Below, one piece after another: positions 17,871-28,325 of a stretch of DNA of 64,000 nt. A model generated the notes under the pieces. The model did not search any database. It was not told the origin of the DNA and was given only the letters and a program-made list of their open reading frames with translations. The position numbers and the translations under genes were made by a program. Origin of the DNA: Polaribacter sp. SA4-10 (lineage in GTDB: Bacteria > Bacteroidota > Bacteroidia > Flavobacteriales > Flavobacteriaceae). Each line of letters starts with the position of its first letter. Within the stretch, counting starts at the first letter, position 1. The stretch covers positions 3,111,573 through 3,175,572 of the forward strand of contig NZ_CP019331.1 of assembly GCF_002163835.1 (NCBI RefSeq), read 5' to 3'.

Positions 17871-18605
17871 TTAGTTTATTGTAAAAGTAGTTGATGTACC
17901 AGCACCATAAGCACCGTTTGTACTAAATATTTGTACTCCATCTATAGAGATGCTAATTGCACCACCACCATCTTCGTATGCATCATATACTTCGAATAGG
18001 TAGTCTGAAGCTGGTAAACATGTAGCATCATTTTCAGTTCCGGTTGTTCCAGCAGCATAACCACCATAACCTGGTGTATCGTTATTTGATAACACAACAT
18101 CTCCTGTTACTGTATCAGTAATTCTCCAGTATACTTCTTCTGGGTAAGAATCTAAAGAAACAGCAATTTTTAATTTACTCTCACCTGTAGAGCAACCTTT
18201 AGCTACATTAAGTGTAATCGATTCACCTACAAATAAATCTGCAGTTGCAGTCATAGCTATTGATAAAGTTTTATCTTGAATAATATCTAAATTAACGTCT
18301 TTAAATACAAGGTCAAGTGTTCCTTCGTTTGAATTTGCAGGAATTGTTACTGATGCAGGAGCTACATAAGAAGCTGCATCTAATGTACCGCTTAATGTTA
18401 GTGCTATAGTTCTAGTTTCACCAGTAATATTTGCGGTAAATACACTAATTGACTGTGCATAATCTTGACCTGGAGCAACAGTAATGTCGCCTAAGTAGGA
18501 TTCAAACGAAGCATAGGTAGTTCCTGGAGCTTCTACTTCTTCTTTACAACTGCTAAATATAGATAAAGCAATAAAAAGTATTGAGTATAGTTTTAAATTT
18601 TTCAT
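17871..18605 (-). CDS. Accessory lipoprotein of the first SusC/SusD locus
   Basis: The 244-residue protein has a lipoprotein signal with lipidated C20 (IFSSC). Residues about 30-150 resemble a Calx-beta/DUF1735-like beta-sandwich (TIALTLSGTLDAASY, VTIPANSNEGTLDLVF), followed by a Gly-rich domain with YEDGGGAISISIDGV. It occupies the position of SusE/SusF-type accessory surface lipoproteins, which hold substrate at the cell surface beside the SusCD transporter. It lies 60 bases after the SusD-like gene and ends the operon before the strong terminator. Substrate is unknown. Confidence 0.8.
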   Translation of the reverse strand: MKNLKLYSILFIALSIFSSCKEEVEAPGTTYASFESYLGDITVAPGQDYAQSISVFTANITGETRTIALTLSGTLDAASYVAPASVTIPANSNEGTLDLVFKDVNLDIIQDKTLSIAMTATADLFVGESITLNVAKGCSTGESKLKIAVSLDSYPEEVYWRITDTVTGDVVLSNNDTPGYGGYAAGTTGTENDATCLPASDYLFEVYDAYEDGGGAISISIDGVQIFSTNGAYGAGTSTTFTIN

Positions 18606-18665
18606 TTTTATATTTTATTTAGAATAAATAGGAGATTTTTCAACCTCCTATTCAAACATGTTTTA

Positions 18666-20159
18666 TTAATTATTTTGAGTTGATATAAAAGGATTGAATT
18701 GTATTTCACCCTCTGGAATCTCAAAAGTCATACGTTCGTCATTGTAAGGAATTGATTCCCCAGAAAAAGATAAATGGTTTGTACCTCTAGTTGTACTAGC
18801 TTTGTTACGTTTCATAGCTAAGTAACTTTTACCTTCACCCCATAATTCAATTCTAGTCTGTAAGTAAATCTCATCTTTTAATTGTTGACCAGATAAACCG
18901 TCTATGTAAGAAGCATCTGGTACTCTTTGACTAACTAATGCTTTAAGTTCAGTTCTTGCCTGACCATCATTATTTGAAAACGCTGCATATTCTGCTGCTA
19001 AAAGATGCATTTCTGCAACTCTCATGTACACATAATCTGCTTTCACAATTTGAGAAGTACCATATCTTGTTTTATCAGAATCATAAAACTTGTTTAGAGG
19101 CATTAAATGTGTATAAGCTCCTGGGCTGTCATTAAATTGAGCTTTTCTTGCGTCATCAGCAGGAATTGCATCAAAAAGAAGATCATCCATAGACTTAGCA
19201 TCCCCAAATGCTGGGTAACTATAACTATAATAATCCATTTGACCCCACCAAGAAACTAGACCTAATCCAATTTCCTCATTTAAATCAACACCCCACATCC
19301 ATCCTGATGTATTAACATTGTTAAAACCACCAGTAATTTCAGTATCACTCATAACAGTATAACCACCTGTTATAGCTGCTTTCGCCATATCATAGGCTTT
19401 AGCATAATTAGTACCTCTAGCACCTAACACATAGGCATAAATACCTTGAGCAATTGATTTATTAATTTCTGTTTTGTTACCTCTTTCAAATCCATCTAAA
19501 AGTGAGATAGCATCTGTTAAATCAGCTTCCATTAAGTCATAAATTTCACTAGCCGCCACTTTCGGACCATTTAAGTCAGTAGCACTATAGTAAATTGGAA
19601 GTATTGCTTCACCAGCATCATATGATTTCTGATAAAATTGCGTCAAATAATAGTATGAATGAGCACGCAAAGCTTTTGCTTGCCCCATAATAGCTCTGTT
19701 TGCAGCACTTTCTGGGGTAATATCCATACCACCTAAACCATCAATTACTTCATTACAACTTCTAACAATTCTGTAGTAATATCTCCATACTTGTCTGTTA
19801 TCTCCAAAAGTAAAATCTAAAGGAGCTTGATATTCAGTGATTGAAGATCTATACCATCCATAAGTACTTGTACTTAAAGCCATATCACTTGATAACATAT
19901 CGCTAAATATGTCATATGATTTATGACCAAAATCATCATGTCCGGTAGTACCTCCAGTTTGCGTAGTAAATGTTAGTGAGTAAACACCACCCATTAACGC
20001 ACCTGCAACTTCTGGATCAACAGCAGAAGCTTCTTCAAGTTGAGCTGAAGTAAGAGAAGCAGATCCCTCAAGAGCTGGGTTTTCTAAAAATTCGTCTCCA
20101 CAGCTTACTATTGTAAGTGCTAAAGCTGATAGTAAACTATATTTAAATATTTTTTTCAT
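18666..20159 (-). CDS. RagB/SusD family surface nutrient-binding lipoprotein (pair 1)
   Basis: The 497-residue lipoprotein (lipobox IVSC, C20) has the canonical SusD/RagB fold. The N-terminal helical region includes NRQVWRYYYRIVRSCNEVIDGLGG and AKALRAHSYYYLTQFY, the tetratricopeptide-like signature. The C-terminal RagB domain includes DYVYMRVAEMHLLAAEYA and the closing LQTRIELWGEGK and FEIPEGEIQFNP. It caps the adjacent SusC transporter and delivers ligand. It starts 24 bases after the susC-like stop. It differs from pairs 2 and 3, which use the SusD-like_2 type. Confidence 0.93.
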   Translation of the reverse strand: MKKIFKYSLLSALALTIVSCGDEFLENPALEGSASLTSAQLEEASAVDPEVAGALMGGVYSLTFTTQTGGTTGHDDFGHKSYDIFSDMLSSDMALSTSTYGWYRSSITEYQAPLDFTFGDNRQVWRYYYRIVRSCNEVIDGLGGMDITPESAANRAIMGQAKALRAHSYYYLTQFYQKSYDAGEAILPIYYSATDLNGPKVAASEIYDLMEADLTDAISLLDGFERGNKTEINKSIAQGIYAYVLGARGTNYAKAYDMAKAAITGGYTVMSDTEITGGFNNVNTSGWMWGVDLNEEIGLGLVSWWGQMDYYSYSYPAFGDAKSMDDLLFDAIPADDARKAQFNDSPGAYTHLMPLNKFYDSDKTRYGTSQIVKADYVYMRVAEMHLLAAEYAAFSNNDGQARTELKALVSQRVPDASYIDGLSGQQLKDEIYLQTRIELWGEGKSYLAMKRNKASTTRGTNHLSFSGESIPYNDERMTFEIPEGEIQFNPFISTQNN

Positions 20160-20183
20160 TTTTATGTTTTTTAAAATTTAGTA

Positions 20184-23100
20184 TTAAAACTTAACTCTAA
20201 CACCTAATGTCATTGTTGTCATAGGTGCGTATAATCTTCGACCTGAATTTCCAGATTCACTAGTATTAGGTAGGAAACCATTTCGTGCAGTAGCATTAAA
20301 TAAATTATCTGCAGCTAACCATATGTTAACAGTTTTTATATCTATTTTATCTAGATATTCTTTTGGAACATTATATCCTACATTAATATTGTTTAAAGCA
20401 ATAAAATCTGTAGATGTAATAAATCTCGTTGATTGAGAAGTTCCATTTACAATTGCATTATCCGATAATAATGGAACATTAGTAATATCTCCAGGTTTTT
20501 GCCATCTATTTATGATGTCTGAGTGGTAGTTGTTACCAACAGCACCAAAACGATCAGACATTAACTCAGCATATTGGCCATCATAAGCATAACCACCTAA
20601 ACTATAGGTGAATTGAGTTGCAAAATTAAAGTTACCTGCTTTTCCAGATAAACGGAAAGCACCTCTAACATCTGCTATAGCAGATTTATCTGCGTAAACA
20701 TCAGAAGCTTCAGAATATGTTTTAGTAACTGTTTTTTTAATATTTGCACCTTTTACTTTTGATTGATATTCTACAATCGAACCAGTATTATTTGTAATTT
20801 CAGCATTTTCTGGTACCCAAGAACCACTAGAGTATGAAGATGGTTCACCAGCATCTAAAATTCCGTTACTGTTTACATCATCGTAGTATTGGAACCACAT
20901 TGGAGCACCGTCAGACGGATCAACACCAGCCCATTCACGCATATAGAAATCAAATATAGATCTTCCTTTAGACCATCCATATGATCCATTAGGAGTTAAT
21001 ATTTGTGGTTCTCCAGTTGCTGGATCTAAAGGCATTGTATAAATTTCATTATTTACAATTTCTCCATTAAGTGAAAGATCTAAACTAAAACCTTTTTTGT
21101 CTATTATATGACCAGTCATATCAAATTCTATACCAGAATTTATTAATTCTCCATCATTTACTGTAATTGAAGAAATACCTTGTGAAGGTCCTACAAAACG
21201 GTTGAAGATTAAGTTATCAGTAAGTTTATTATAATAGTCTATATTGGCATCTATATATTTACCAAATGACATTTCTGCACCAAATTGAATTTGTGCTGTC
21301 GTTTCCCAAGTAAGATCTGGGTTTCCGTTAGCACCTGGAGCTAAAGAGATAGCACCCCCTAAATTACCACCGTTATATGTGTTATATCCTGGAAAAAATC
21401 CTGCACCTGCTTGATCACCTGTAATACCGTAAGACCCTTTTAATTTTAAGTACGTTAAAAATTCATTGTCTTGCAAGAAATCTTCTTTACTTGCAATCCA
21501 TGATGCACCTACTGATCCAAATGTACCCCATTTTTCATTTACGAATCTTGAAGATCCATCAGTTCTAATTGAAGCAGAAAAGTAATATTTCTGGTCAAAA
21601 TTATAGTTCATTTGACTAAAGTAAGATTCAATAGTATATCCTCTAGTAGAACCAGATGCCAAACCTAAACTAGATTGGAAATTGTCTAAGTCTAATAAAA
21701 ATGGACTTATTTGTAATCCTTTAGAAGCGGAAGCAAAATTTTCTTCAAAGTCAGTACTTTCATGTGCTGCTAAAGCATCAAAAGAGTGAGCGCCCCAAGA
21801 ATTATTATATTTTACTATTTGTAAAATATTTTGAGTTAAACTAGAGTAATCATTAATAGTTATATTACCACTATTAGATTGTCCACCACCATAAAATTTA
21901 TTTGTGTAGTCTCTGTTTTTTTGGTTGGCATATTGAACACCATAACGAATTTCAGCACTTAAGTTATCACTAAAATCTATGTTTGCTGAAAAGTTACCAT
22001 TCATTTCATGACGATTGGTTCCATTAAAGTCATACTTAGCAGATCCAATAGGGTTTAAACCGTTAGCATTTGGTCTGTCTCTTAATCCAGATAGCGAACC
22101 ATAATCATATTGGTTTCCACCATAAAAAAGATCTGGTACTAATTGTCCATCATCATCTCTTAAAAAGACTGGGAAAATAGGTGCCATTTTATCAGCGAAT
22201 TCAAATACGTTTTCAGAACCTTCGATTTGACCATTGGCAACATTTTCAGAATATGCATATCCAATATTAGAATTTAACTTTAACCAAGGTTTAACATCAC
22301 TTGTTAAATTTAAACGAGTAGTATATCTTTTATAACTTGTATTGATTGAATATCCATTATCATCTAAGTAACCGAAAGAAGCAAAATATCTAGTATCTTC
22401 ATTACCACCACCCATTCTCAAGTTTGTTTCAGTTCTAAAAGCAGAGTCAAATGCGATATCACCATATCTTTGAGGAGAGTATTTTCTTGTAACACCAGAA
22501 CGAACAAGTCCGGTAGCAGGGTCTATTAATTCTGAGCCATTCGCTACATTCCACATGTTATACCCGGGAGCAACATAATTACCTGTAAACAAGTTTGCAT
22601 TTGCATAAGCTACAGGATCTGCATTTCCAGTAATGGTACCTCTATTTTTAATACCTTCCCATACGTAACCGATGTATTCTTCCGGAGAAGTAATTACATC
22701 ATATCTTGGAATAAGTTGATCGTTAATACCAGTCTTAATGTCAATTTCTATATATGAGTCGGATGCACTACCGCTTTTAGTTGTAATTAAAACAACACCA
22801 TTTGCTCCTCTAGAACCATAAATAGCAGTTGCAGTTGCATCTTTCAAAATAGTTGTACTAGAAATATCACTTGGATTAATTGAATTTACACTTCCAGAAA
22901 ATGGAACACCATCAACCACATATAAAGGATCTCTGTTTCCATTGACAGAACCATAACCTCTAATTCTAATTGAACCTACTGTACCCGGTTGACCAGATCC
23001 ATTTATAACAGTTACACCGGCAACTTCACCAGTTAAAGCTTGAGATACATTCGAGAAATTTTTTACTTCAAGTTGTTCTTGCTTTACAACTGAAGCAGTT

Positions 23101-23456
23101 CCTACAAATGCTTCTTTTGTAGATGTACCATAACCGACAACCACAATTTCATCTAAAACATTTTCATCTTCGGCCATTTTAACATTAATGGTCATAGAAT
23201 TACCTACTTTTCTTTCGGCTAATTTATAGCCAAGGTATCTAAAGACTAATACATCCTCTTTATTTACTTTGATAGTATATTTTCCATCAAAATCAGTTTC
23301 TGTACCAGTTGTACTACCTTTAATTATAACACTTACTCCTGGCAAGCTTCCTGAATTATCAGTAACAATACCCGAAACAGTCTTCTCTTGTGCAAAGGAA
23401 ATTTGCACAACAAACGCTAATAAAAGCATTAAAATTCCATTAAACTTTGTCTTCAT
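20184..23456 (-). CDS. SusC/RagA family TonB-linked outer-membrane transporter (pair 1)
   Basis: From the ATG at 23456 the protein has 1090 residues; an in-frame extension to 23525 lacks signal-peptide character and is rejected. A signal peptide (MKTKFNGILMLLLAFVVQIS) is followed by a carboxypeptidase-regulatory-like domain (VSGIVTDNSGSLPGVSVIIKG), a TonB-box-like LDEIVVVGYGT near residue 110, a plug domain (SIRIRGYGSVNG; YGSRGANGVVLITTK) and a C-terminal barrel ending MTLGVRVKF. It is the energised import channel for the adjacent SusD-like lipoprotein. No carbohydrate-active enzyme lies nearby, so the substrate cannot be assigned. Confidence 0.94.
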   Translation of the reverse strand: MKTKFNGILMLLLAFVVQISFAQEKTVSGIVTDNSGSLPGVSVIIKGSTTGTETDFDGKYTIKVNKEDVLVFRYLGYKLAERKVGNSMTINVKMAEDENVLDEIVVVGYGTSTKEAFVGTASVVKQEQLEVKNFSNVSQALTGEVAGVTVINGSGQPGTVGSIRIRGYGSVNGNRDPLYVVDGVPFSGSVNSINPSDISSTTILKDATATAIYGSRGANGVVLITTKSGSASDSYIEIDIKTGINDQLIPRYDVITSPEEYIGYVWEGIKNRGTITGNADPVAYANANLFTGNYVAPGYNMWNVANGSELIDPATGLVRSGVTRKYSPQRYGDIAFDSAFRTETNLRMGGGNEDTRYFASFGYLDDNGYSINTSYKRYTTRLNLTSDVKPWLKLNSNIGYAYSENVANGQIEGSENVFEFADKMAPIFPVFLRDDDGQLVPDLFYGGNQYDYGSLSGLRDRPNANGLNPIGSAKYDFNGTNRHEMNGNFSANIDFSDNLSAEIRYGVQYANQKNRDYTNKFYGGGQSNSGNITINDYSSLTQNILQIVKYNNSWGAHSFDALAAHESTDFEENFASASKGLQISPFLLDLDNFQSSLGLASGSTRGYTIESYFSQMNYNFDQKYYFSASIRTDGSSRFVNEKWGTFGSVGASWIASKEDFLQDNEFLTYLKLKGSYGITGDQAGAGFFPGYNTYNGGNLGGAISLAPGANGNPDLTWETTAQIQFGAEMSFGKYIDANIDYYNKLTDNLIFNRFVGPSQGISSITVNDGELINSGIEFDMTGHIIDKKGFSLDLSLNGEIVNNEIYTMPLDPATGEPQILTPNGSYGWSKGRSIFDFYMREWAGVDPSDGAPMWFQYYDDVNSNGILDAGEPSSYSSGSWVPENAEITNNTGSIVEYQSKVKGANIKKTVTKTYSEASDVYADKSAIADVRGAFRLSGKAGNFNFATQFTYSLGGYAYDGQYAELMSDRFGAVGNNYHSDIINRWQKPGDITNVPLLSDNAIVNGTSQSTRFITSTDFIALNNINVGYNVPKEYLDKIDIKTVNIWLAADNLFNATARNGFLPNTSESGNSGRRLYAPMTTMTLGVRVKF

Positions 23457-23518
23457 TTTATAATTATTTGAATTAATTAACCCCAAAAGTCTTAAATAAA
23501 ACTTAAAAAAACAATTTT

Positions 23519-23536
23519 TTAACACAATTATGTTAA
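23519..23536 (-). promoter_or_regulatory. Inverted repeat upstream of susC-like pair 1
   Basis: TTAACA, six bases, TGTTAA: a symmetric element 63 bases before the susC-like start. The same arms recur 61 bases before the pair 2 susC start (28326-28346). In both cases a shared AAAAGTCTTAAA (minus strand TTTAAGACTTTT) lies between it and the gene, where a -7 element is expected. It is a candidate operator or promoter-associated site. Confidence 0.4.
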
Positions 23537-23601
23537 GAAATAATTATTTTTTTTCTAATAATCGTTCTAATCCCTTTATTTTCCTTGATTTAGTGCAAAA
23601 A

Positions 23602-23629
23602 AAAAGACTGCCTTATAGGGCAGTCTTTT
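23602..23629 (-). terminator. Terminator after SusCD pair 2
   Basis: AAAAGACTGCC, a six-base loop and GGCAGTCTTTT form an 11-bp stem followed in the minus direction by nine Ts. It lies 27 bases beyond the SusD-like stop at 23656. A near-copy follows pair 3. Confidence 0.88.
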
Positions 23630-23655
23630 AATAAAATTGAAGTGATAAGGTAAAA

Positions 23656-25104
23656 TTAGTTTTTATCCCACCATAATTTTGTGTGTAAATCATCTGCTCC
23701 TTGAGAAGATACAACATCTGCGTAATTTGCAGGATTATTATCTGCTACAGAAGGATCGTATGCATCACGAACTGGAATTCTTTGGTCAATTGCACTTGTA
23801 GATGGTGTTAAAACTGGCATATCCAACCTTCTCCATTCAGCCCATGCTTCTGGTCCGTTTAAATATAAAGCTACCCATTTTTCATAAGCAATTTCTGTTA
23901 AAGTTGAAGTTGTATGCGCCGCAGTATAATCATCTATGTCTGCTTGGTCAACACCCCAAAAACTCATAGAATCTTCAATTCCTTCTTTAAATAAACTTGC
24001 TGTTGTTCCACTTCCTACATTCCATCCTTTCAATTTTGCTTCTGCTAAAGCAAACTTTACTTGCGCTGAAGTGTAAATAGGAGACTGGTAATCTTGCACA
24101 CCTGTTACAGTAGTAGTAGGTAATGAGAAGTCTTGTACATTTCCGTTTGAAGCACCATGATCAGCTCCAACATATTTTGCGTCAATATCTCCAGGGAAAT
24201 TAGGCGTAGTTGTAGAACCATCTCTAGAAGGTTCTACATATTTAAATAATCTAGGATCTAAATTAGACCTTAACCATTCAGCCATAGTGTTAGATAGTAA
24301 ATAATCTATTCTAGATTCAAATCTATCTTCCCAAGGGTTATCACTTCCGTCATCTGTACCAAAAGTAAATAAGATATTATCTGAATTACTTGTTACAACA
24401 CCAGCAGCAACAGCTTCTTCAAACTTCGTTTTTGCTAATGAAGCATTTGCATCAGAAATTCTTAATGCCATTGTCATTTTTAACGTATTTGCAAACATTT
24501 TCCATCTAGCCATATCTCCCTCAAAAATGATATCTCCGGCAGGACCTGCTTCTGAGTTTATTAAACCTAGAGCTTCATCGATTTCAGCAAACATGTAATT
24601 GTACAAGTTTTCTTGTGCATCAAACTTTGGCTGTGGAAAAGCAATTCCTTGAAATGCCTCCGTCCAAGGCAAAGCACCCCAACGATCTGTTATATATTGC
24701 AAGTAATAAGATCTCACTATTTTAGCTACAGCTATTTGGTTGTTGTTACCACCAAAAGCAATTGCTCCAGCTTTTAAATCTTCGTCCTTATTTATTTTTA
24801 TAATTTCATTTAAGTTTTGGATAGGACCTGTATACCAAAAATTATAGTTACTTGTTAAGGTTTCATATCTAGAGTCACCAGGATATTGTCCTTCAGCTAG
24901 CTGTTGCGTATATAATATACCTTTCATACTTGTTATAACGTCAGTACCTATTGAGGTTTGAGCTGATGTTAATAACTGAGAGGTTACGGCTACTGTCGGT
25001 CCGTTTGGATTATCATTGATATCTCCAAAATCTATAGAGTCACATGAACTATAGAATATTGAAACACATATCAATAATGCTATGTTTTTTATTGTTTTTT
25101 TCAT
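23656..25104 (-). CDS. SusD-like_2 family surface lipoprotein (pair 2)
   Basis: The 482-residue lipoprotein has lipobox FYSSC (C21). It opens DFGDINDNPNGPT, carries ITDRWGALPWTEAFQGI near residue 140, QVKFALAEAKLKGW near 340, and ends with EKWVALYLNGPEAWAEWRRL and LWWDKN. These are signatures of the SusD-like_2 branch, often annotated as nutrient-binding outer-membrane lipoprotein. It starts 11 bases after the stop of its SusC partner. Its C-terminal region is clearly paralogous to that of pair 3 (EKWVALYLNG against QKWIALYMNG). Confidence 0.92.
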   Translation of the reverse strand: MKKTIKNIALLICVSIFYSSCDSIDFGDINDNPNGPTVAVTSQLLTSAQTSIGTDVITSMKGILYTQQLAEGQYPGDSRYETLTSNYNFWYTGPIQNLNEIIKINKDEDLKAGAIAFGGNNNQIAVAKIVRSYYLQYITDRWGALPWTEAFQGIAFPQPKFDAQENLYNYMFAEIDEALGLINSEAGPAGDIIFEGDMARWKMFANTLKMTMALRISDANASLAKTKFEEAVAAGVVTSNSDNILFTFGTDDGSDNPWEDRFESRIDYLLSNTMAEWLRSNLDPRLFKYVEPSRDGSTTTPNFPGDIDAKYVGADHGASNGNVQDFSLPTTTVTGVQDYQSPIYTSAQVKFALAEAKLKGWNVGSGTTASLFKEGIEDSMSFWGVDQADIDDYTAAHTTSTLTEIAYEKWVALYLNGPEAWAEWRRLDMPVLTPSTSAIDQRIPVRDAYDPSVADNNPANYADVVSSQGADDLHTKLWWDKN

Positions 25105-25115
25105 TTTATTCTATT

Positions 25116-28100
25116 TTAAAATCTTAAATTTAAGTTTAAACCTATGGTTCTTGTATTAGGTAATTGACCTGCTTCCGCCCAGTTATAACCACTTCTTTTT
25201 TCAATTTCAGAAGGATCAATCCAAGGTAAATCAGAATAAATTAACCATACGTTATTCGCATATAAACCAAGAGTAGCACTCTTTAATTTTAATTTATCGG
25301 TTACTGCTTTATCAAATGTGTAATTTAACCTAACAGTTCTTAATTTGATATAAGTAGCATCATGTACGTTATTCTCATAAATGTTACCGATATTTCCTAA
25401 ATAAAAGTGGTCTTGAGCATCTACATATTTATCTACTAATGTACCATCTGAAGTTGGCGTACCATTAGCATCTGTACCTGTTTGTAAAACCCCTACAATA
25501 TGAACACCACCACCATCGGCTACAGCATCTCTTGTTGGGTTCCCTTTATCATTTAAACCAGCTGTTTTAGAGGATAAACCAGAATGGTCAAAGTATCTTT
25601 CTGTTCTTGAGTAGTATTTACCACCACTTTGAAAGTCAAATCCAAGATTTAAACCGAAATTCTTATAATTCATTGAAGAAGTAATACCACCAGTAAAATC
25701 TGGTAATAAGCTACCTAATAATTTATTTGTTTCTCTTGCATAACTATCATTTGATGTAAATATTTTAGAACCATCTGTATGAGTGGCAAATCCTCTACCA
25801 TAAAATAAACCCCATTCTTGACCTACTCTTTCTTGTAACTTCATGTTAGAAGTATAAGTACTCAAATCTCTTGATTCGATTCCTTCATATAACTCATCAA
25901 CAAATCTTGATAAAGTAGCAACGTTAACACCTAAATTCCATGTAAAGTTTTCTGTTTTAATAACATCTCCAAATACACCTAATTCTAAACCTTTAGAAGT
26001 TTGTTTACCAGAGTTCACTACGATAGAAGAGTAACCCGTTGAACCATCTAATGGCACTGTAACCGGTATATCACTATCTACTCTATTAAAGTAGGTTAAA
26101 TCTAAAGCGAATCTATTACCAAAAAATTGTAATTCTGTACCAATTTCCATTTCTGTTCTAGTACCACCAACTAAATCTGCATTTTCTTGTTGTCCGTTAA
26201 CAGATAAAGTACCGTTACCATTGTAAAGGTTACCTACGTTATAAGTTCCTCCATTATCATAAGGGTTAGGAAAATAAGGAGCTTGTGCATAACCTAATCT
26301 AACTTTAGAGAATGTTAATACATCATTTTTAGGTAATACTTTATGAGTTAAAAAACTTAAAGAAGTACCAAATGTTTCAACTCTGTTGTCATCCGCCTTT
26401 GCGGTAGAAGACCAGTCAAATCTATATGATGCATCGAAGTACACTGTACTTTTATATCCTAGAGATCCTTTTAAGAACATCCCTTTTCTCTCATCTGATT
26501 GTGTGTAATTAGATGAATTAATAGGGTCTTTAGAACCACTTAAGTTATAGAATCCAGGAATGGTTAAACCACCTACTGTGTTAGATATTAATGATTTATA
26601 GTCAGTTTGAATAACTTCACCACCTAAACTTGCATTTAAATCTAAATCTCCATCTAAATATTTGTCAGAATAGTTTACCATACCAAAATATTCAGTTCTT
26701 TCATTTCTTGTAAAAGATTCAGAATAAAAAGATTGGTCTAATAAACTCTTAGTTGTACCTCTATCATCTGTTCTGTATGAATGAAAAGTTCTTCTTACCT
26801 CTCCAGTTACATTGAATTTATCATTGATTGTATAAGTACCACCTATTTTTCCAAATGTAGAATTCTTATATTGATTTTTAAAGTTTTCATAAGAATGTAA
26901 AAAAGGAGAATCCCAATATAAAGGCTTCGCATCTCTAGGACCGTTAATATTCCAAGATGTAAGTGCACCATTACGCTCGTAATTTCTTAGACGATTCATG
27001 TCTAATTGACGTTGCCACCATTGATTCATGTTAGAAGCAATATTAGCATATCCTTGATCAGGATCGTTTAATGTATGTCTATCTTCATAGTTAATGTTTG
27101 TGTAAAACGTTAACTTATCTGACATATCATAAGAAAGATTAATAGAAAATTTAGAAGAACTTCTGTTAGAGTTAGGTACAATTCCATTTGCTCTTAAATC
27201 TGATAATGTAGTTCTAATATTATAATCGTCTCCTGCTTTAGAAAAAGCTAAGGTTACAAAACTAGTGGCAGCTTCATTATAAAAGTCCCTAACATTATCT
27301 GCTTGTGGAGACCAAGGTCTTAACTCACCAAATTCTGGTGTGTTCTCTACCCAACTATCCCAATGACGCACAGGAGTTCCATCTAATCTAGGTCCCCAGC
27401 TTTCATCGGCTTGATATAAAGGCATTTTTTGACCATCAAAAGAAGCCCAACTAGCAGGATCTTGTGCAGGGTCATAAGAAAAGGTATCCCATGTTTGACT
27501 ATACCCACCACCATATTCATTTTGGTAATCTGGTAAAGTAGCAACACTATTTATAGATGTGTTAAAATCTAATTCAATTACTGTTTGTCCTTTAGCTGCA
27601 ACTTTAGAAGTAATTACAATTACCCCATTTCTTCCATCTGGACCATAAACTGCTGTTGCTGCTGCACCTTTAAGAACAGACATACTTGCAACGTTTTCCG
27701 TGTTAATGTCACTAGTAGAATAAACTCTAATACCATCAACTACGTATAATACATTATCACTACCTCTTAATCTAATTGTAGAATTTCCAAAGGTAGAACT
27801 TGAGTTACCAACAATTTGTACACCAGAAACTTTACCTGCTAATGCATTTGATAAATCAGTTTCTTTAGCCTGAGTTAAAGCTGGTCCTGCCACAGTTTGT
27901 TGAGAGAAACCAATAGATTTTTTTTCTCTTTTAATACCGTAAGCTGTTACAACTATTTCCTCTAAAACACTTGCATCTTCTTCCATTGTAACATTTATGC
28001 TACTTGAAGATCCTACAGTTTTTTCGATTGTACTATATCCCATGTAACTAAACTTAAGGACGCTGCCTTCTTTAGTATTTATTGAATACTTACCATCAAA

Positions 28101-28265
28101 ATCAGTTTGAGTCCCTTTTGAAGTGCCCTTTATAGATACACTAACTCCGGGTAAAGAGCCAGATGAGTCTGACACAGTTCCAGAAACTGTTTTTGTTTGT
28201 GCAAATGAAATTTGCACAACTAGCGCTAATAGTAGCGTTAGAATTCCTTTAAACTTTGTTTTCAT
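25116..28265 (-). CDS. SusC/RagA family TonB-linked outer-membrane transporter (pair 2)
   Basis: This 1049-residue transporter has the signal peptide MKTKFKGILTLLLALVVQIS, a carboxypeptidase-regulatory-like domain (residues about 25-100), TonB box LEEIVVTAYGI, and a plug with NSTIRLRGSDNVLYVVDG and GPDGRNGVIVITSK. The barrel ends TIGLNLNLRF. The first 75 or so residues are practically identical to those of the pair 3 transporter, down to about 96 percent DNA identity including 20 bases upstream of the ATG, whereas the plug and barrel differ strongly. It presumably imports a different ligand from pair 3. Confidence 0.94.
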   Translation of the reverse strand: MKTKFKGILTLLLALVVQISFAQTKTVSGTVSDSSGSLPGVSVSIKGTSKGTQTDFDGKYSINTKEGSVLKFSYMGYSTIEKTVGSSSSINVTMEEDASVLEEIVVTAYGIKREKKSIGFSQQTVAGPALTQAKETDLSNALAGKVSGVQIVGNSSSTFGNSTIRLRGSDNVLYVVDGIRVYSTSDINTENVASMSVLKGAAATAVYGPDGRNGVIVITSKVAAKGQTVIELDFNTSINSVATLPDYQNEYGGGYSQTWDTFSYDPAQDPASWASFDGQKMPLYQADESWGPRLDGTPVRHWDSWVENTPEFGELRPWSPQADNVRDFYNEAATSFVTLAFSKAGDDYNIRTTLSDLRANGIVPNSNRSSSKFSINLSYDMSDKLTFYTNINYEDRHTLNDPDQGYANIASNMNQWWQRQLDMNRLRNYERNGALTSWNINGPRDAKPLYWDSPFLHSYENFKNQYKNSTFGKIGGTYTINDKFNVTGEVRRTFHSYRTDDRGTTKSLLDQSFYSESFTRNERTEYFGMVNYSDKYLDGDLDLNASLGGEVIQTDYKSLISNTVGGLTIPGFYNLSGSKDPINSSNYTQSDERKGMFLKGSLGYKSTVYFDASYRFDWSSTAKADDNRVETFGTSLSFLTHKVLPKNDVLTFSKVRLGYAQAPYFPNPYDNGGTYNVGNLYNGNGTLSVNGQQENADLVGGTRTEMEIGTELQFFGNRFALDLTYFNRVDSDIPVTVPLDGSTGYSSIVVNSGKQTSKGLELGVFGDVIKTENFTWNLGVNVATLSRFVDELYEGIESRDLSTYTSNMKLQERVGQEWGLFYGRGFATHTDGSKIFTSNDSYARETNKLLGSLLPDFTGGITSSMNYKNFGLNLGFDFQSGGKYYSRTERYFDHSGLSSKTAGLNDKGNPTRDAVADGGGVHIVGVLQTGTDANGTPTSDGTLVDKYVDAQDHFYLGNIGNIYENNVHDATYIKLRTVRLNYTFDKAVTDKLKLKSATLGLYANNVWLIYSDLPWIDPSEIEKRSGYNWAEAGQLPNTRTIGLNLNLRF

Positions 28266-28288
28266 TATTTAGTATATTTGAATTAATT
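28041..28288. repeat. Near-identical 248-bp block, copy 1 (5' end of susC-like pair 2)
   Basis: By eye, this block aligns without gaps to 32910-33157 with about 10 differences in 248 positions. It covers the start codon, signal peptide, most of the regulatory-like domain and some 20 bases of upstream sequence. Similarity falls sharply on both sides. Confidence 0.9.
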
Positions 28289-28325
28289 GCTCAAAAGTCT
28301 TAAATTTATCTTAAATATACTATTA

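Noticed and set aside
23457..23525. N-terminal extension of the pair 1 SusC-like protein
   Set aside because: Would place 23 residues before a normal signal peptide and cover the upstream regulatory region.
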